A DNA stretch of 64,000 nt. Origin: Thunnus maccoyii. Its lineage: Eukaryota > Chordata > Actinopteri > Scombriformes > Scombridae. Made by a program: the position numbers and the translations under genes. This document shows positions 18,868 to 29,751 of this stretch, piece after piece; position 1 is the first letter of the stretch, and every line of letters starts with the position of its first letter. Where the stretch lies: NCBI RefSeq assembly GCF_910596095.1, contig NC_056535.1:28304505-28368504 (forward strand). The letters are read 5' to 3'. Below the pieces are notes generated by a model that was not told where the DNA came from, did no database searches, and saw only the letters and a list, made by a program, of their open reading frames with translations.

Positions 18868-18984
18868 TTTATGGTTTGTTCCTGCCGTTGGAAACTTCTG
18901 CTGTTGCTTGCGAAGTGTTAGAGGGTGTCTCTGCTGACATCTGCGTCTCCGCTCCGCATTTATGCTGTTCATCCTGCGGTCTCT

Positions 18985-19105
18985 CTGCCGCTCAGCCAAT
19001 CAGGAGGCTCGGAGCTCAGGACAATAGAGTGAATTTAATGGCTGTCACACAGAACAGGTGGGATGCTTTATCTGTATGCCACAGATCAATGAGGTCAGTG
19101 GGAAA
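18985..19105 (-). promoter_or_regulatory. possible promoter of the basic-less HLH gene
   Basis: CCAATCAG at about 18995 and AGTGGGAA (CSL-like) at about 19097 lie upstream of the 18867 start; an ACAGGTG E-box lies near 19050. No TATA box or paired CSL sites, so it differs from the her4-like promoters. Confidence 0.4.
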
Positions 19106-19109
19106 ATGT

Positions 19110-21130
19110 TCTTCCTCAAGTGGACACGACCCTGATGCCAACTATAAACTGACGTGGCACTGAGCCTGAAAATGTGCAATGAAAATAAAAGATAATATTA
19201 CAATAAAATTCTCATTGGCGTTAGAATATCCTATATATTTATGCACAACAAAGACAACTCTTCTGATTTGTTGTCTTTCATTTTTATGAAATGGAAGATG
19301 AATGGAGAGCCCACCTTCTCTCTCACTGTTACATCTACATTAGGAATAACTGGAAAGGAGTTCAATTCACTTAACAACCAAACTTTGGATTATTTATTTA
19401 AAGAAAATCATCAAACTCCAATACCAGAATATATGAATGAAAGCATTCTTTAAAAATGATCCAAAAGCTGTAATAATGTTCTAATGTTATATTTTCTCAC
19501 TCTGTGTTTCCCAGCAGTGAGTTACGGCCAAACCAGATGGTTTATCTGTGAAGTGGCCTTCTGTCCTGTCCCTGCCTGAGAACCATCCTGAGGCTTTGTG
19601 AAAGCAGACACACTTCTATTGTGTGTGCGGCTGAGCAGACTGCATACAGAAGTGTGGGAAGCCGTGTGTCGGTGTGGCTCCCAGCCTCAGAGAGAGAGGA
19701 GGGCGTGTGACTGGGGCACGTTCAGCCTTGTGCAGGGAGCTGTGGGAGCTCAGAGGAGGGAAAGTGGGAAACCGGAGCCCCTACACAGACAGCAGATAGA
19801 TGGAGACAGATGGAGACGAGATAAGCAGGAAGGGTAAACCACCTGAACCTGGTCAGTTTCCAGTTGTGTCAGTAAATATTTTTTCAAACTGTGTTACACA
19901 TGAATCACAAGCAATAAAATAAATAGAGTATTTTCAGAAAAAAAGAGCAGACAGCAAGAGTTTCTTATTAACAAAGATGCTGCTAAAAATAAAACTTCTA
20001 TCACATATTTTAAAGGGTCAATAATAATATGACCTCTATAGGTGACTGGAAGGAATTGGGAAAAAAAAATCAACCAGGTCTCTGGCCCAGTACATCCCAA
20101 ATCATAGACTATGATTTCATGGATCTTGCTTTACTTTATCCCTGATATTTTGGTCAGATGATCAAGTTCTGGTAGTAAATGCTAACTAAAATTTGGCATA
20201 GACCTCCAACATGCACCACCAACTCTAAGCATGGTGAGTGACATAAAATACATCTTTAATATGGTGTATTTTGCAGGAAGTCTGTGAGCTGAAGAAAAAT
20301 TTATGGGTTAAACATGCAACAGTCCACCACATAGTGGATTAATCACTAAACAGAAATGATTAGCGAGGCGGTGCTGTAGTACATATCAAGATATTGCTGA
20401 TTTTTTTGTTTGTTTGTTTTTTATCTTGAAAATAATTTACTTGATACCAGCTGAGCAGGTGTGGAGGTGTGTTTTTACAATTTTTGTGTGCAGTATGAGT
20501 CTGGTAAAGGTGAGCTGTGTGCAAGATGATGTTTTTGTAAATTGCTTGTTGAAAAAGTGGGTAAACAGTGATGCTATGACACATTTAAGTCCCTTTGTCT
20601 TTCTGACTGTTTTTTTCTCTCTCTCTCTCTTTCTTTGGCGTAGAACAAAACAGTAGAAATGGATAGAAATCCATCAGTCTTGGATAAGATTTTATGTTGG
20701 TTGATTAATACACTAATTCACTGGTAAATGCTAATTCTCATTGAGATGGTTAATTAGAATTTCAAATACTAGTGAGATCATTGTCATATTAACTGTACAT
20801 AATTTAAATAACTAAATAAATGTATTTGTTGTGCTGAAGATATGTTTAAAAGATGTCAAAAACAGTCATCTGTCTACCATGTTGTATTCTTTAAAATGTC
20901 TTTATCTTATCAGGTGTTGTATAAGAAGGTGGTCTTCTTATAGTCATAACTGTATGGGGGCAATTATAACTGCAGCAAGACTGAGATGAAAAGTTCATCC
21001 ACAAGTATGAAACTTCTATCTAAAAACTATCACAACTTAAATCAGATAGCCAAGAAAACTGCAATAACAAAAAAGTTTTTAAACATCATAAAGAAGCTGT
21101 AAAATAAAAGAACACACATTTTTCAAATGG
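19110..21130. other. intergenic stretch, no gene recognised
   Basis: Separates the HLH gene from the array. Only low-complexity patches (poly-T near 20402, CT-rich at 20612-20632) and short unsupported open frames. Confidence 0.45.
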
Positions 21131-21139
21131 CAGTGTTTG

Positions 21140-21966
21140 TTTATTCAATAAGGCAGAAAGAGCCACATGGAGTTTGCAAGCTCCAACAAGACGTGATGAC
21201 ACATCACAACAACAACTTGTAGATTTCTACAAAACACACTGTACTCAGAGAGAGTAAAGGAACAGCTGTCTTTATAAAAGACACACACAAATATTTGAGA
21301 ATGGATTACAAACTGCTCTTTCAGAGCATTTCTGAACACAGTGAATAATTTGCTCTTAATGAACAAAAGCAAAACAGTAAAAAATGACCTTAAAACAGAT
21401 CAAAGTCTTCTTTTCACAATGTAATGAAAACTAGTCACTAAATATAACTAATGTTCATTAAAAGAACATGACAGTGTCACTGGAAGATTGTGAAAATGGG
21501 ATATTAAGAAAACCTTTTATGGAAAAAAAGGATAAACATGTGGATCTTACAATAGATCAGTTCTGAGTAATCATAGAGATAAAGTCCTCTATAACAATAT
21601 GTCCATAAAAATGAATAATAATAAATTTTGATCAAAATGATCAATACCAATCAAAAGGTAACTAATGTTACCATAGCATTATATACTACTAATGTAGATG
21701 TAGCACAGTAAGGAATAATAACAATTGCTGATGCAATCAGATTTAGTTCATGCTACATGCATGACAAGATGCTCTTTCTTCACTTGAAAGATATTGTTGC
21801 TGTCATTTCCTTAGGAAATGTCATCTAGCACAAATACAAAAACACACAAATCAGCCTTCTGTATACAGAAGAACAAGTGAATTAAATCTCAAATAATTCA
21901 GTCCAGTAATGTTTGACCAACATGGTCATCTCAGTTTGTCTGGTAGGGTCTCCAGTCTGTATGAGT
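21140..21966 (-). other. 3' UTR of copy C
   Basis: AATAAA (minus) at 21140-21145. Contains two blocks repeated in units C-L: a distal one with the stem-loop CTTGTAGA-TT-TCTACAAG-type palindrome, and a proximal one (about 21750-21890) with GCTACATGCATGACAAGATG, ATTTCCTTAGGAAAT and the perfect palindrome TTCTGTATACAGAA. Confidence 0.7.
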
Positions 21967-22472
21967 CTACCATGGCCTCCAGAGGGCGCTGTTGACTGGA
22001 CTCTTCTCTTTGGTGATGCTGGTCTGGACTGTGGAGCTCAGAGGAGAGAAGTCAGCCTCTCTCAGGTTCTTATCAGAGGAAGACTGCAGCTTGTTGAAGT
22101 GGTTCAGCAGTCTTCCTTGCTGTTGATTCTGCTGCTGCAGCTGTGTCAGGAAGCAAACTGTCATCTCCAGGATGTCTGCTTTCTCCAGCTTGGAGTCTGG
22201 CTGCTGTTTGACGAACTCTGGACCCAGGAGAGACTTGAGCTGCTCAATGCTGCTGTTGATTCGCTCTCTGCGTAACTTCTCCACCAGAGGTTTTCTGAGC
22301 TGCAGAAAGAAGAATAAAGTCATTAATCAACTTATTCTGGAGTTTAATGTTAGCATAAAAAGAACAACCTCTCATGACAAGATGATGTCATCATGAATCT
22401 TCAATTTACCTTGTGGGTCAGAGTCAGATGGTCCTGAGAGTTGGTCATTGCTGCAATGATTGTAGGTGCCAT
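21967..22472 (-). CDS. her4: her4-like bHLH-WRPW protein without Orange domain, copy C
   Basis: Exon 1 22410-22472, exon 2 21967-22299; 131 residues. The bHLH (about 22-74) is intact, but after helix 2 the chain runs LTQLQQQNQQQGRLLNHFNK straight into the Ser-rich linker, so 29 residues holding the Orange domain are missing in frame relative to copy A. WRPW is kept at 128-131. Promoter, splice sites and 3' UTR look intact. The Orange domain normally stabilises dimers and sets partner choice, so this class may differ in partners rather than be dead. Residue 6 is Ile in place of Thr. Confidence 0.92.
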
Positions 22473-22538
22473 AGCTGGATCTCTGTGCTGTAGAGGTCTC
22501 TGTAGAGAGAATCTGATCTCTGCTGGCTTCATCCCTCC

Positions 22539-22861
22539 TATTTATAGTCCCACATCTCCATATGAATGTGTGGGTCTCAGTCTGATTGAAGTTTCTCACA
22601 CTCTCAACCAATCAGAGAGCTTGGTGACGCAATAAAGGATATAGACAAAAGAGGATATAACATGCTGCATGCTGTTAATGCCTGGGGGACAATGGTTAGA
22701 TCTCAGGGGAACAGGTGGAGGACTGGGGGGGTGATGGAGAGAGACTCTGTGTGAATCTGGGAAAGTGGTGACCCTGTAGAGAGCAGATCTGGTGCCTGAT
22801 GCTGAGATCAATGACTATGACTGAGCACACGCTCATCATCCCATCACACATGTGAGGGAAT
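22539..22861 (-). promoter_or_regulatory. promoter of copy C
   Basis: TATAAATA at 22539-22546, SPS at 22569-22600 (16 nt spacing), CCAAT near 22608, distal block to 22861 ending CACATGTGAGGGA. Confidence 0.82.
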
Positions 22862-23079
22862 AACATTCATGGTGTAATGTTTGATTTCATGTAGGATAAA
22901 AATAAAAGTAAAAACTAAGTGGACTTTTTCAAGTGAAACTTGTGCCATTTATCTTCCATTTTGAATCGATCATTTACAGTGGCTTCAATTTCTTGTTTTC
23001 ACCAATAATTCATTCTTTTGCAAAATAATACTCCAAGATGTTAAAAACAGTGTGATTCACAGTCATGGCATTTGAAATA

Positions 23080-23640
23080 AACTAAAGACAATAATCATGC
23101 TGCTGTCCAGATGTAACAGAGTCTTTTGACACGTGCCTCAGTGTGAGTAGAAGGTAGATCTCACTTTCCCACACTGACTCCCTGTATACTGTGGTCAATG
23201 AGCCACAAAGGGAATCCTGTGACAGATGCTGGCTGTGTGTTGTTATAGAAACAGAGAATGACATCACCAACCATCTGGAGGGAAAGGACGCCATTGGCTG
23301 GCAGGAAAATTTGAAATTACAGTGAATGTAACATAAAGTATTACAAAAATGATTTTGAACCTCGTTCGTCAGCTTCCAGTCATCATCATAGATTTCGGAC
23401 CTCCAGTCAAAGTAATTCTGTTGTACTAATTAACTCCTCATCAAAATTTCAGCTCTAAACATGAGAGTGGGAGGTTGAGGCAGCTGTTTGCTGAAGTGTG
23501 CCAAATCCCTTTAGAGAATTAGTCTGCTGCTGGTGGGGTGGATGTCATTCACACTCAACTCTGATCTCCAGAGCTTTCCCACACTCCGTCCATTAACAGA
23601 AAACAGGCGTGTGCCCCACTACTAATGGACTTTTTGAATA
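23080..23640 (-). promoter_or_regulatory. modules M1 and M2 upstream of copy C
   Basis: M1: a CACGTG at 23130-23135 in the context GGCACGTGTC (Hes/E(spl) binding-site type, minus strand), TTTCCCACAC at 23165-23174, and a CATCTG E-box at 23272. M2: a CAGCTG E-box at 23481 and TTTCCCACAC at 23575-23584. CSL plus E-box pairing is the known Notch/proneural input code. Confidence 0.7.
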
Positions 23641-24470
23641 TTCTGGCAAAGCAGCGTGCAGGCGCCAAGGGTAGAGGGTGGCCTCCTCTAAGGCCTCCTC
23701 TAAAAACAATAACCCATTAAAGTTGGTACATAAGGCATATGTGAAAAATTGAGTTGATGACTTCACATTGTCAAGTCATGAATAATTAATTAATACAATA
23801 AAATGCTAAAATCTCATATTTTTGTACCAGATCAGACTCAAAACATGAGATTAAGCGGCTTTGTCCATTCAGATAAAATGTGACATGAACCAGCTGCCTT
23901 CAGCTGGGTGTATTATGAGTAAAGCTTTAATCTTTTTTTAAAGACTCGTGTTGACCAGGGTTAGCTTTGTTGTGCTGGTGGTTCATTAAAATATATGAAA
24001 TAGGCATTGAGCATGTCGATGAGAGGAGACCCTTTTGAGTAATAGTGTTGATAACCTTTTTTCCAACTGAACAAACTACCATTAAGTGTACAACTTCATA
24101 TCAGTACTCTGTGACAGAATTATTGACTGACAATAATTTCAAATGATCATTTTGAATAAGCTCAAAGGTAAATTAACAAGCAAACAACCACCTCTTTATT
24201 GAAACAGGTGAAAGATGGATAAGATTGAGAAAGTGTTTTAGACCATGAAAGCTAACTGTCTCCTTTTCAAAGCCATGTATCATGAGGGTGTGAATTTTAC
24301 AATTTGCTTCATGTGTAGTGATACATAGGACAGGCAGGTTAGATATTTCACCGACAGAAATGTTTTCAAAAACTGCAAAGCCCTAAGAATATAGTTTTAG
24401 ACAAGATAAACTTGTGATATCTATCAGGAATAGATTAAATGATCTCCACTGAGGGCAGCAGAGTCCCTTT
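23641..24470. other. C/G-type spacer
   Basis: Non-coding spacer shared almost base for base with unit G (43171-43940) but not with D-F. Contains an unoccupied TTAA at 23717-23720 where unit G carries a piggyBac insertion. Confidence 0.65.
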
Positions 24471-25048
24471 TAATGTCTGTCCCTATGGACAGAGGTCTGG
24501 ATCTATTGTCCCACAGGGGCTCTGTGAGTGAGGTTTCACTGGTTTCCCACACTCTGTCCATTCACTGCTTTCAATGAAGGAACAATGGAAGTGTGCCTCA
24601 TTATCCATCACTCTAGATACAATGTGTGACCTCTTTAAAGAGGGAAATGGTTAACTTCAAACATTTTTATATTAAAACACCTGCAGCTGACAGTTTTGCC
24701 AATAAGATGCTGCAGGAAGACTGTATTTGCAATTAAAAATGTTCTCATTTGATTTCACATCTTGACCTACTCCATATAAATAGAGCGAGATAACATTGAT
24801 AATCTCTCTACAACAAAGATCTTAATTGAACAACATTAAAACTGATTATGCTTACATTCACACTTATCAGGTATGTTACAGATGTACAAATACTATGTGT
24901 GCTGAATTTTATCTTGATATGTGAGTTAGGATCTATCTTAGAGACATCTATCAATTAAGTCAGATGGATTTAATGAAAAAATGAAGAAAGAGGATAATCA
25001 TGACACTGAATAACATGAGAAAGCAAAATTTACAACTGGCAGTGTTTG
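24471..25048 (-). promoter_or_regulatory. module M3 and distal spacer of unit C
   Basis: TTTCCCACAC at 24543-24552, preceded by GGGGCTCTGTGAGTGAG, so that a second degenerate CSL site (TGTGAGTG) faces it at 13 nt. The rest up to the next unit's poly(A) signal is non-coding spacer. Confidence 0.65.
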
Positions 25049-26035
25049 TTTATTCAACGTGGCACAATGAGCCACATAAAGTTTGCAAGTTTCAACAAGA
25101 CGTGATGATACATCACAACAACAACTTGTAGATTTCTACAAGACACACTGTACTCAGAGAGAGTAAAGGAACAGCTGTCTTTATGAAAGACAATTGATTG
25201 ACAGTATGTGAGGACAAAGATCTCACTGCCAATGGATTTACAAATTTGCAGCAGTAAAAACTGACCTTACAACAGATCACATTATTCTTGATAAACACAA
25301 AATTCAATTGTTTCTCAAAATGTAAAAATCACATCATCACTGGAAAACTGTGACAGTGTGACATTAATGAAAACTTTTACAATAACAGTATGAACAAACT
25401 GATCTTAAAACAGATCGCTTTTGAGTAAAATACATTATGATATAACAATTGACATTAAAAATGATTAATACTAATCAAGAGGTAACAAATACCAAAATAG
25501 CATTATATTGTAACAATACATGACGCGCCATGAGGCATAAAAGTATCACTAGAAAATTGTGATAAAGTGACTAAGAAAACTTTTTATAAAAAAAGGTTAA
25601 ACTTTTGGATCTTACAACAGATCAATTTTGACTAATCACAGAGATTAAAGTAACATAAAGTCCATTAAAACAATATGTCCAAAAAAAGGACGGTTAAAAG
25701 TTTGATCAAGATGATCAATACCAATCAAAAGGTAGCAAATGTTACCATAGCATTATATACTGCAAATACATGAAGTACAATGAGGCATAATAATTGCTGA
25801 TGCAATCAGATTGAGTTCATGCTACATGCATGACAAGATGTTCTTTCTTCACTTGAAAGATATTGTTGCTGTCATTTCCTTAGGAAATGTCATCTAGCAC
25901 AAATACAAAAACACACAAATCAGCCTTCTGTATACAGAAGAACAAGTGAATTAAATCTCAAATAATTCAGTCCAGTAATGTTTGACCAACATGGTCATCA
26001 CAGTTTGTCTGGTAGTGTCTCCAGTCTGTATGAGT
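25049..26035 (-). other. 3' UTR of copy D
   Basis: AATAAA (minus) at 25049-25054. The hairpin GTGGC-N7-GCCAC sits directly before it; both UTR blocks are present. Confidence 0.7.
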
Positions 26036-26547
26036 CTACCACAGCCTCCAGAGGGTGCTGTTGACTGGACTCTTCTCTTTGGTGATGCTGGTCTGGGTCT
26101 GGACTGTGGAGCTCAGAGGAGAGAAGTCAGCCTCTCTCAGGTTCTTATCAGAGGAAGACTGCAGCTTGTTGAAGTGGTTCAGCAGTCTTCCTTGCTGTTG
26201 ATTCTGCTGCTGCAGCTGTGTTAGGAAGCAAACTGTCATCTCCAGGATGTCTGCTTTCTCCAGCTTGGAGTCTGGCTGCTGTTTGACGAACTCTGGACCC
26301 AGGAGAGACTTGAGCTGCTCAATGCTGCTGTTGATTCGCTCTCTGCGTAACTTCTCCACCAGAGGCTTTCTGAGCTGCAGAAAGAAAAACAAAGTCATTA
26401 ATCAACTTATTCTGGAGTTTAATGTTAGCATAAAAAGAACAACCTCTCATGACAAGATGAAGTCATCATGAATCTTCAATTTACCTTGTGGGTCAGAGTC
26501 AGATGGTCCTGAGAGTTGGTCATTGCTGCAGTGATTGTAGGTGCCAT
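26036..26547 (-). CDS. her4: Orange-less her4-like protein ending WRLW, copy D
   Basis: Exon 1 26485-26547, exon 2 26036-26374; 133 residues. Same Orange loss as copy C, plus a two-residue QT duplication (TVQTQTS) shared only with E and F. The C-terminus reads STLWRLW: the Pro of the Groucho-binding WRPW is replaced by Leu through a single codon difference. Gene structure is otherwise intact. Because WRPW geometry depends on the Pro, co-repressor recruitment is probably weakened; I infer reduced repression or a dominant-interfering role. Confidence 0.92.
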
Positions 26548-26613
26548 AGCTGGATCTCTGTGCTGTAGAGGTCTCTGTAGAGAGAATCTGATCTCTGCTG
26601 GCTACATCCCTCC

Positions 26614-26931
26614 TATTTATAGTCCCACATCTCCATATGAATGTGTGGGTCTCCGTCTGGCTGGAGTTTCTCACACTCTCAGCCAATCAGAGAGCTTGGT
26701 GAGACAAAAGAGGATATAACATGCTGAATGCTGTTAATGCCTGGGGGACAATGGTTAGATCTCAGGGGAACAGGTGGAGGACTGGGGGGGGGTGATGGAG
26801 AGAGACTCACAGAGCTCTGTATGAATCTGGGAAAGTGGTGACCCTGTAGAGACCAGATCTGCTGCCTGATGCTGAGATCAATGACTTTGACTGAGCACAC
26901 GCTCATCATCCCATCACACATGTTAGGGAAT
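26614..26931 (-). promoter_or_regulatory. promoter of copy D
   Basis: TATAAATA at 26614-26621, SPS at 26644-26675, CCAAT near 26683, distal block to 26931. Confidence 0.82.
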
Positions 26932-27199
26932 AACATTCATGGTGTAATGTTTGATTACATGTAGGTTAGAAATAAAAGTAAAAACTAAGTGGACTTTTTC
27001 ATCTAGAATTTCGTATTGAGTAAAAAAGTAAAACATAGCAAGTGAAACTCGTGCCATTTATCCTCCATTTTGAATTGATCATTTACAGTGGTTTCAACTT
27101 CTTGTTTTCACCAATAATTCATTATTTTGAAAAATAGTACTCCAAGATGTTAAAAACAGTGTGATTCACAGTCATGGCATTTGAAATAAACTCAAGACA

Positions 27200-27740
27200 A
27201 TAATCATGCTGCTGTCCAGATGTAACAGAGTCTTTTGACACGTGCCTCAGTGTGAGTAGAAGGTAGATCTCACTTTCCCACACTGACTCCCTGTATACTG
27301 TGGTCAATGAGCCACAAAGGGACTCCAGTGACAGATGCTGGCTGTGTGTTGTTATAGAAACAGAGAATGACATCACCAACCATCTGGAGGGAAAGGACGC
27401 CATTGGCTGGCAGTAAAATTTGAAATAACAGTGAATCTAACATAAAGTGTTACAAAAATGATTTTGAATCTCATCTCATAGATTTTGGACTTCCAGTCAA
27501 AGTAATGGTGTTGTACCAATGAACTTTTCAACAAAATTTCTGCTCTAAACATGAAGGCGGGAGGTTGAGGCAGCTGTTTGCTGAAGTGTGCCAATTCCCT
27601 TTAGAGAATTAGTCTGCTGCTGGTGGGGTGGATGTCATTCACACTCAACTCTGATCTCCAGAGCTTTCCCACACTCCGTCCATTAACAGAAAACAGGGGT
27701 GTGCCCCACTACTAATGGACTTTTTGAGTATTCTGGCAAA
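27200..27740 (-). promoter_or_regulatory. modules M1 and M2 upstream of copy D
   Basis: CACGTG at 27239-27244; CSL sites TTTCCCACAC at 27274-27283 (M1) and 27665-27674 (M2). Confidence 0.7.
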
Positions 27741-28245
27741 GCAGCATGCAGGCGCCAAGGATAGAGGGTGGGGTCCACAGACTCATGGTGGGATACTTAA
27801 GGCATTTGTGAAATTTTTAATTGATTACTTCACATATTGGACTCATAATTAATCAATTAATACAGTAAAATGCTAAAATTTCATATTTGTGTACTGGGTC
27901 AGGGTAAAAACATCAGGACAGAACATCAGATTAAGCAGTTTTGTCCACTCAAGTAATAATTGTGACAGGAAGTGGATACTGGATGACTCTAGTTGCCTCG
28001 AGGAAAGTACCACCTATGCGCCAACCTCAATTTAGCGAGCAAACATCAGACATGAACATTAGAAAACATCTTACAAAGTTATTGACACCCAAAGTTTGAC
28101 GTACACCAGCAGTAGGGAAGCAAGAAGGTGCAAAACCTTTGGTCACATTTTGAGGCATCAAGCCAAGAAGTTCAGCCAACTAACACCTTTAAGTTTGGAG
28201 GCAACGTTGGACTTTCTTCTTCTTCTTCTTCTTCTTCTGCTTCTT

Positions 28246-28275
<30 letters not shown>

Positions 28276-28276
<1 letters not shown>

Positions 28277-28618
28277 TTGAACAAATTTCAATTACAGACC
28301 TGTATGGTATATTTCACTAATACAAAACATACATTCATGTTGGAACACTAGCTTACTAATGACAAAACAATGACAAATAAAAAGAAACAAAAGAAGTACA
28401 TTTCATGAATTTAATTAAAGTTAAGTAAGAGTGAGGGTCCTATTCAAGCAGCATAAACTAGTCCAATAAAGAAAAAAGTTTCAGGGCATTTCTGTCCATC
28501 ATGCATTGAAGAGATTTTGCAAATAGTTTGAGTTCATTCTTCTATCTGCTGATGTGAGGCTTAACATTTACATATTAACATCTATGAATAAAGTGTTTAC
28601 CCAATAAAATCAATTTGT
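28276..28618 (-). mobile_element. LINE 3' fragment (unit D copy)
   Basis: Homologous to the left part of the unit F LINE fragment (37459-37803); the part encoding the zinc-knuckle end of ORF2 is missing here. Confidence 0.5.
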
Positions 28619-28808
28619 TTAAACCGTTAAAGTGGAGTTTTTCCTTACCACTGTCACCAAGTGCGTGCTCATGGGGGGAATTGTTGGGTCTCTGTAAATT
28701 AAAGGGTACGGTACAGACCTGCTCTATGTGAAAAGTGCCCTGAGATGACTTTTGTTGTGATTTGGCACTATATAAATAAAAACTGATTGATTGATTGATT
28801 GATTGATT
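28619..28808 (+). mobile_element. retroposon 3' tail with (GATT)n
   Basis: TGAGATGACTTTTGTTGTGA, then a TATATAAATAAA phrase and GATT repeats, is a very common teleost non-LTR/SINE 3' end. Inserted in the LINE fragment; also present, shortened, in unit E (32869-32996) and absent from unit F. Confidence 0.55.
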
Positions 28809-29149
28809 CATAATTCATCTTACCTTACACTATTTTTCACACTGAACACAGCTGCTTGTGCATTTTTGTCAACATGTCACTGTCTGATGTATTGAAAAAT
28901 GAATTGATGTAACTAACAGCTTGCTAACTAGTAAAACTAACTAAAGCTTGTGTTGGGTACACATAATACAGACAACACTATATCGTCTCCTGTAGTGTCC
29001 TGGTGCTTCATTTAAAGAAGATATGAAGTGGCCATGTCACTGAGAGGAGACCCTCATTTTTGAGTAATAGTTTTAGACAAGATGAAATTGTGATATCTAT
29101 CAGGAATAGATTAAATGATCTCCACTGAGGGCACCAGAGTCCCTTTTAA

Positions 29150-29751
29150 TGCCCATCCCTATGGACAGAGGTCTGGATCTATTGTCCCACAGGGGCTCTG
29201 TGAGTGAGGTTTCACTGGTTTCCCACACTCTGCCCATTCACGGCTTTCAATGGAGGAACAATGGAAGTGTGCCTCATTATCCATCACTCTAGATACAATG
29301 TGTGACCTCTTTAAAGAGGGAAATGGTTAACTTCAAACATTTTATATTAAAACACCTGCAACTGACAGTTTTGCCAAAAGGATGCTGCAGCAAGACTGTA
29401 TTTGCAATTAAAAATGTTCTCATTTGATTTAATGACTTGACCTACTCCTTATAAATAGTGAGATAATATTGATAATCTCTCTACAACAAAGATCTTAATT
29501 GAACAACATTAAAACTGATTATGCTTACATTCACACTTAACAAGTATGTTACAGATGTACAAATACTACAAATACTATGTGTGCTGAATTTTCTCTTGAT
29601 ATGTGAGTTAGGATCTATCTTAGAGACATCTATCAATTAAGTCAGATGGATTTAATGAAAAACTGAGGAAAGTCTCATTTCCATAATTATAAAGAGGATA
29701 ATCATGACACTGAATAACATGAGAAAACATATTTGCAACTGGCAGTGTTTG
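29150..29751 (-). promoter_or_regulatory. module M3 and distal spacer of unit D
   Basis: TTTCCCACAC at 29219-29228 with the opposing TGTGAGTG arm. Confidence 0.65.

Larger units (their letters stand above)
27741..29149. repeat. D/E/F-type spacer of unit D with CTT tract and LINE pieces
   Basis: Spacer type shared by D, E and F only. Holds a CTT microsatellite at 28213-28275, a LINE 3' piece at 28276-28618, and a second retroelement tail at 28619-28808 ending in (GATT)n. Confidence 0.7.

Noticed and set aside
18808-18999. Arg-rich upstream extension (MAERQRDRRMN...) of the HLH gene as a replacement basic region
   Set aside because: It is separated from the HLH by the whole MALYADL segment, overlaps the CCAAT-containing promoter region, and the ATG at 18867 has a better context. 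Not fully excluded.
21913-22275. Plus-strand frames of about 120 codons (MTNMVIS...) opposite every her exon 2, and similar MSAFSSL... frames
   Set aside because: They are antisense shadows of the conserved exon 2; repeated only because the gene is repeated. No promoter or splice context.
22372-22611. 79-codon minus-strand frame covering exon 1 and 5' UTR in every copy (RDQILSTETS...)
   Set aside because: Different frame from the MAPTIT start, reads through the TATA box and the intron donor; no family match.
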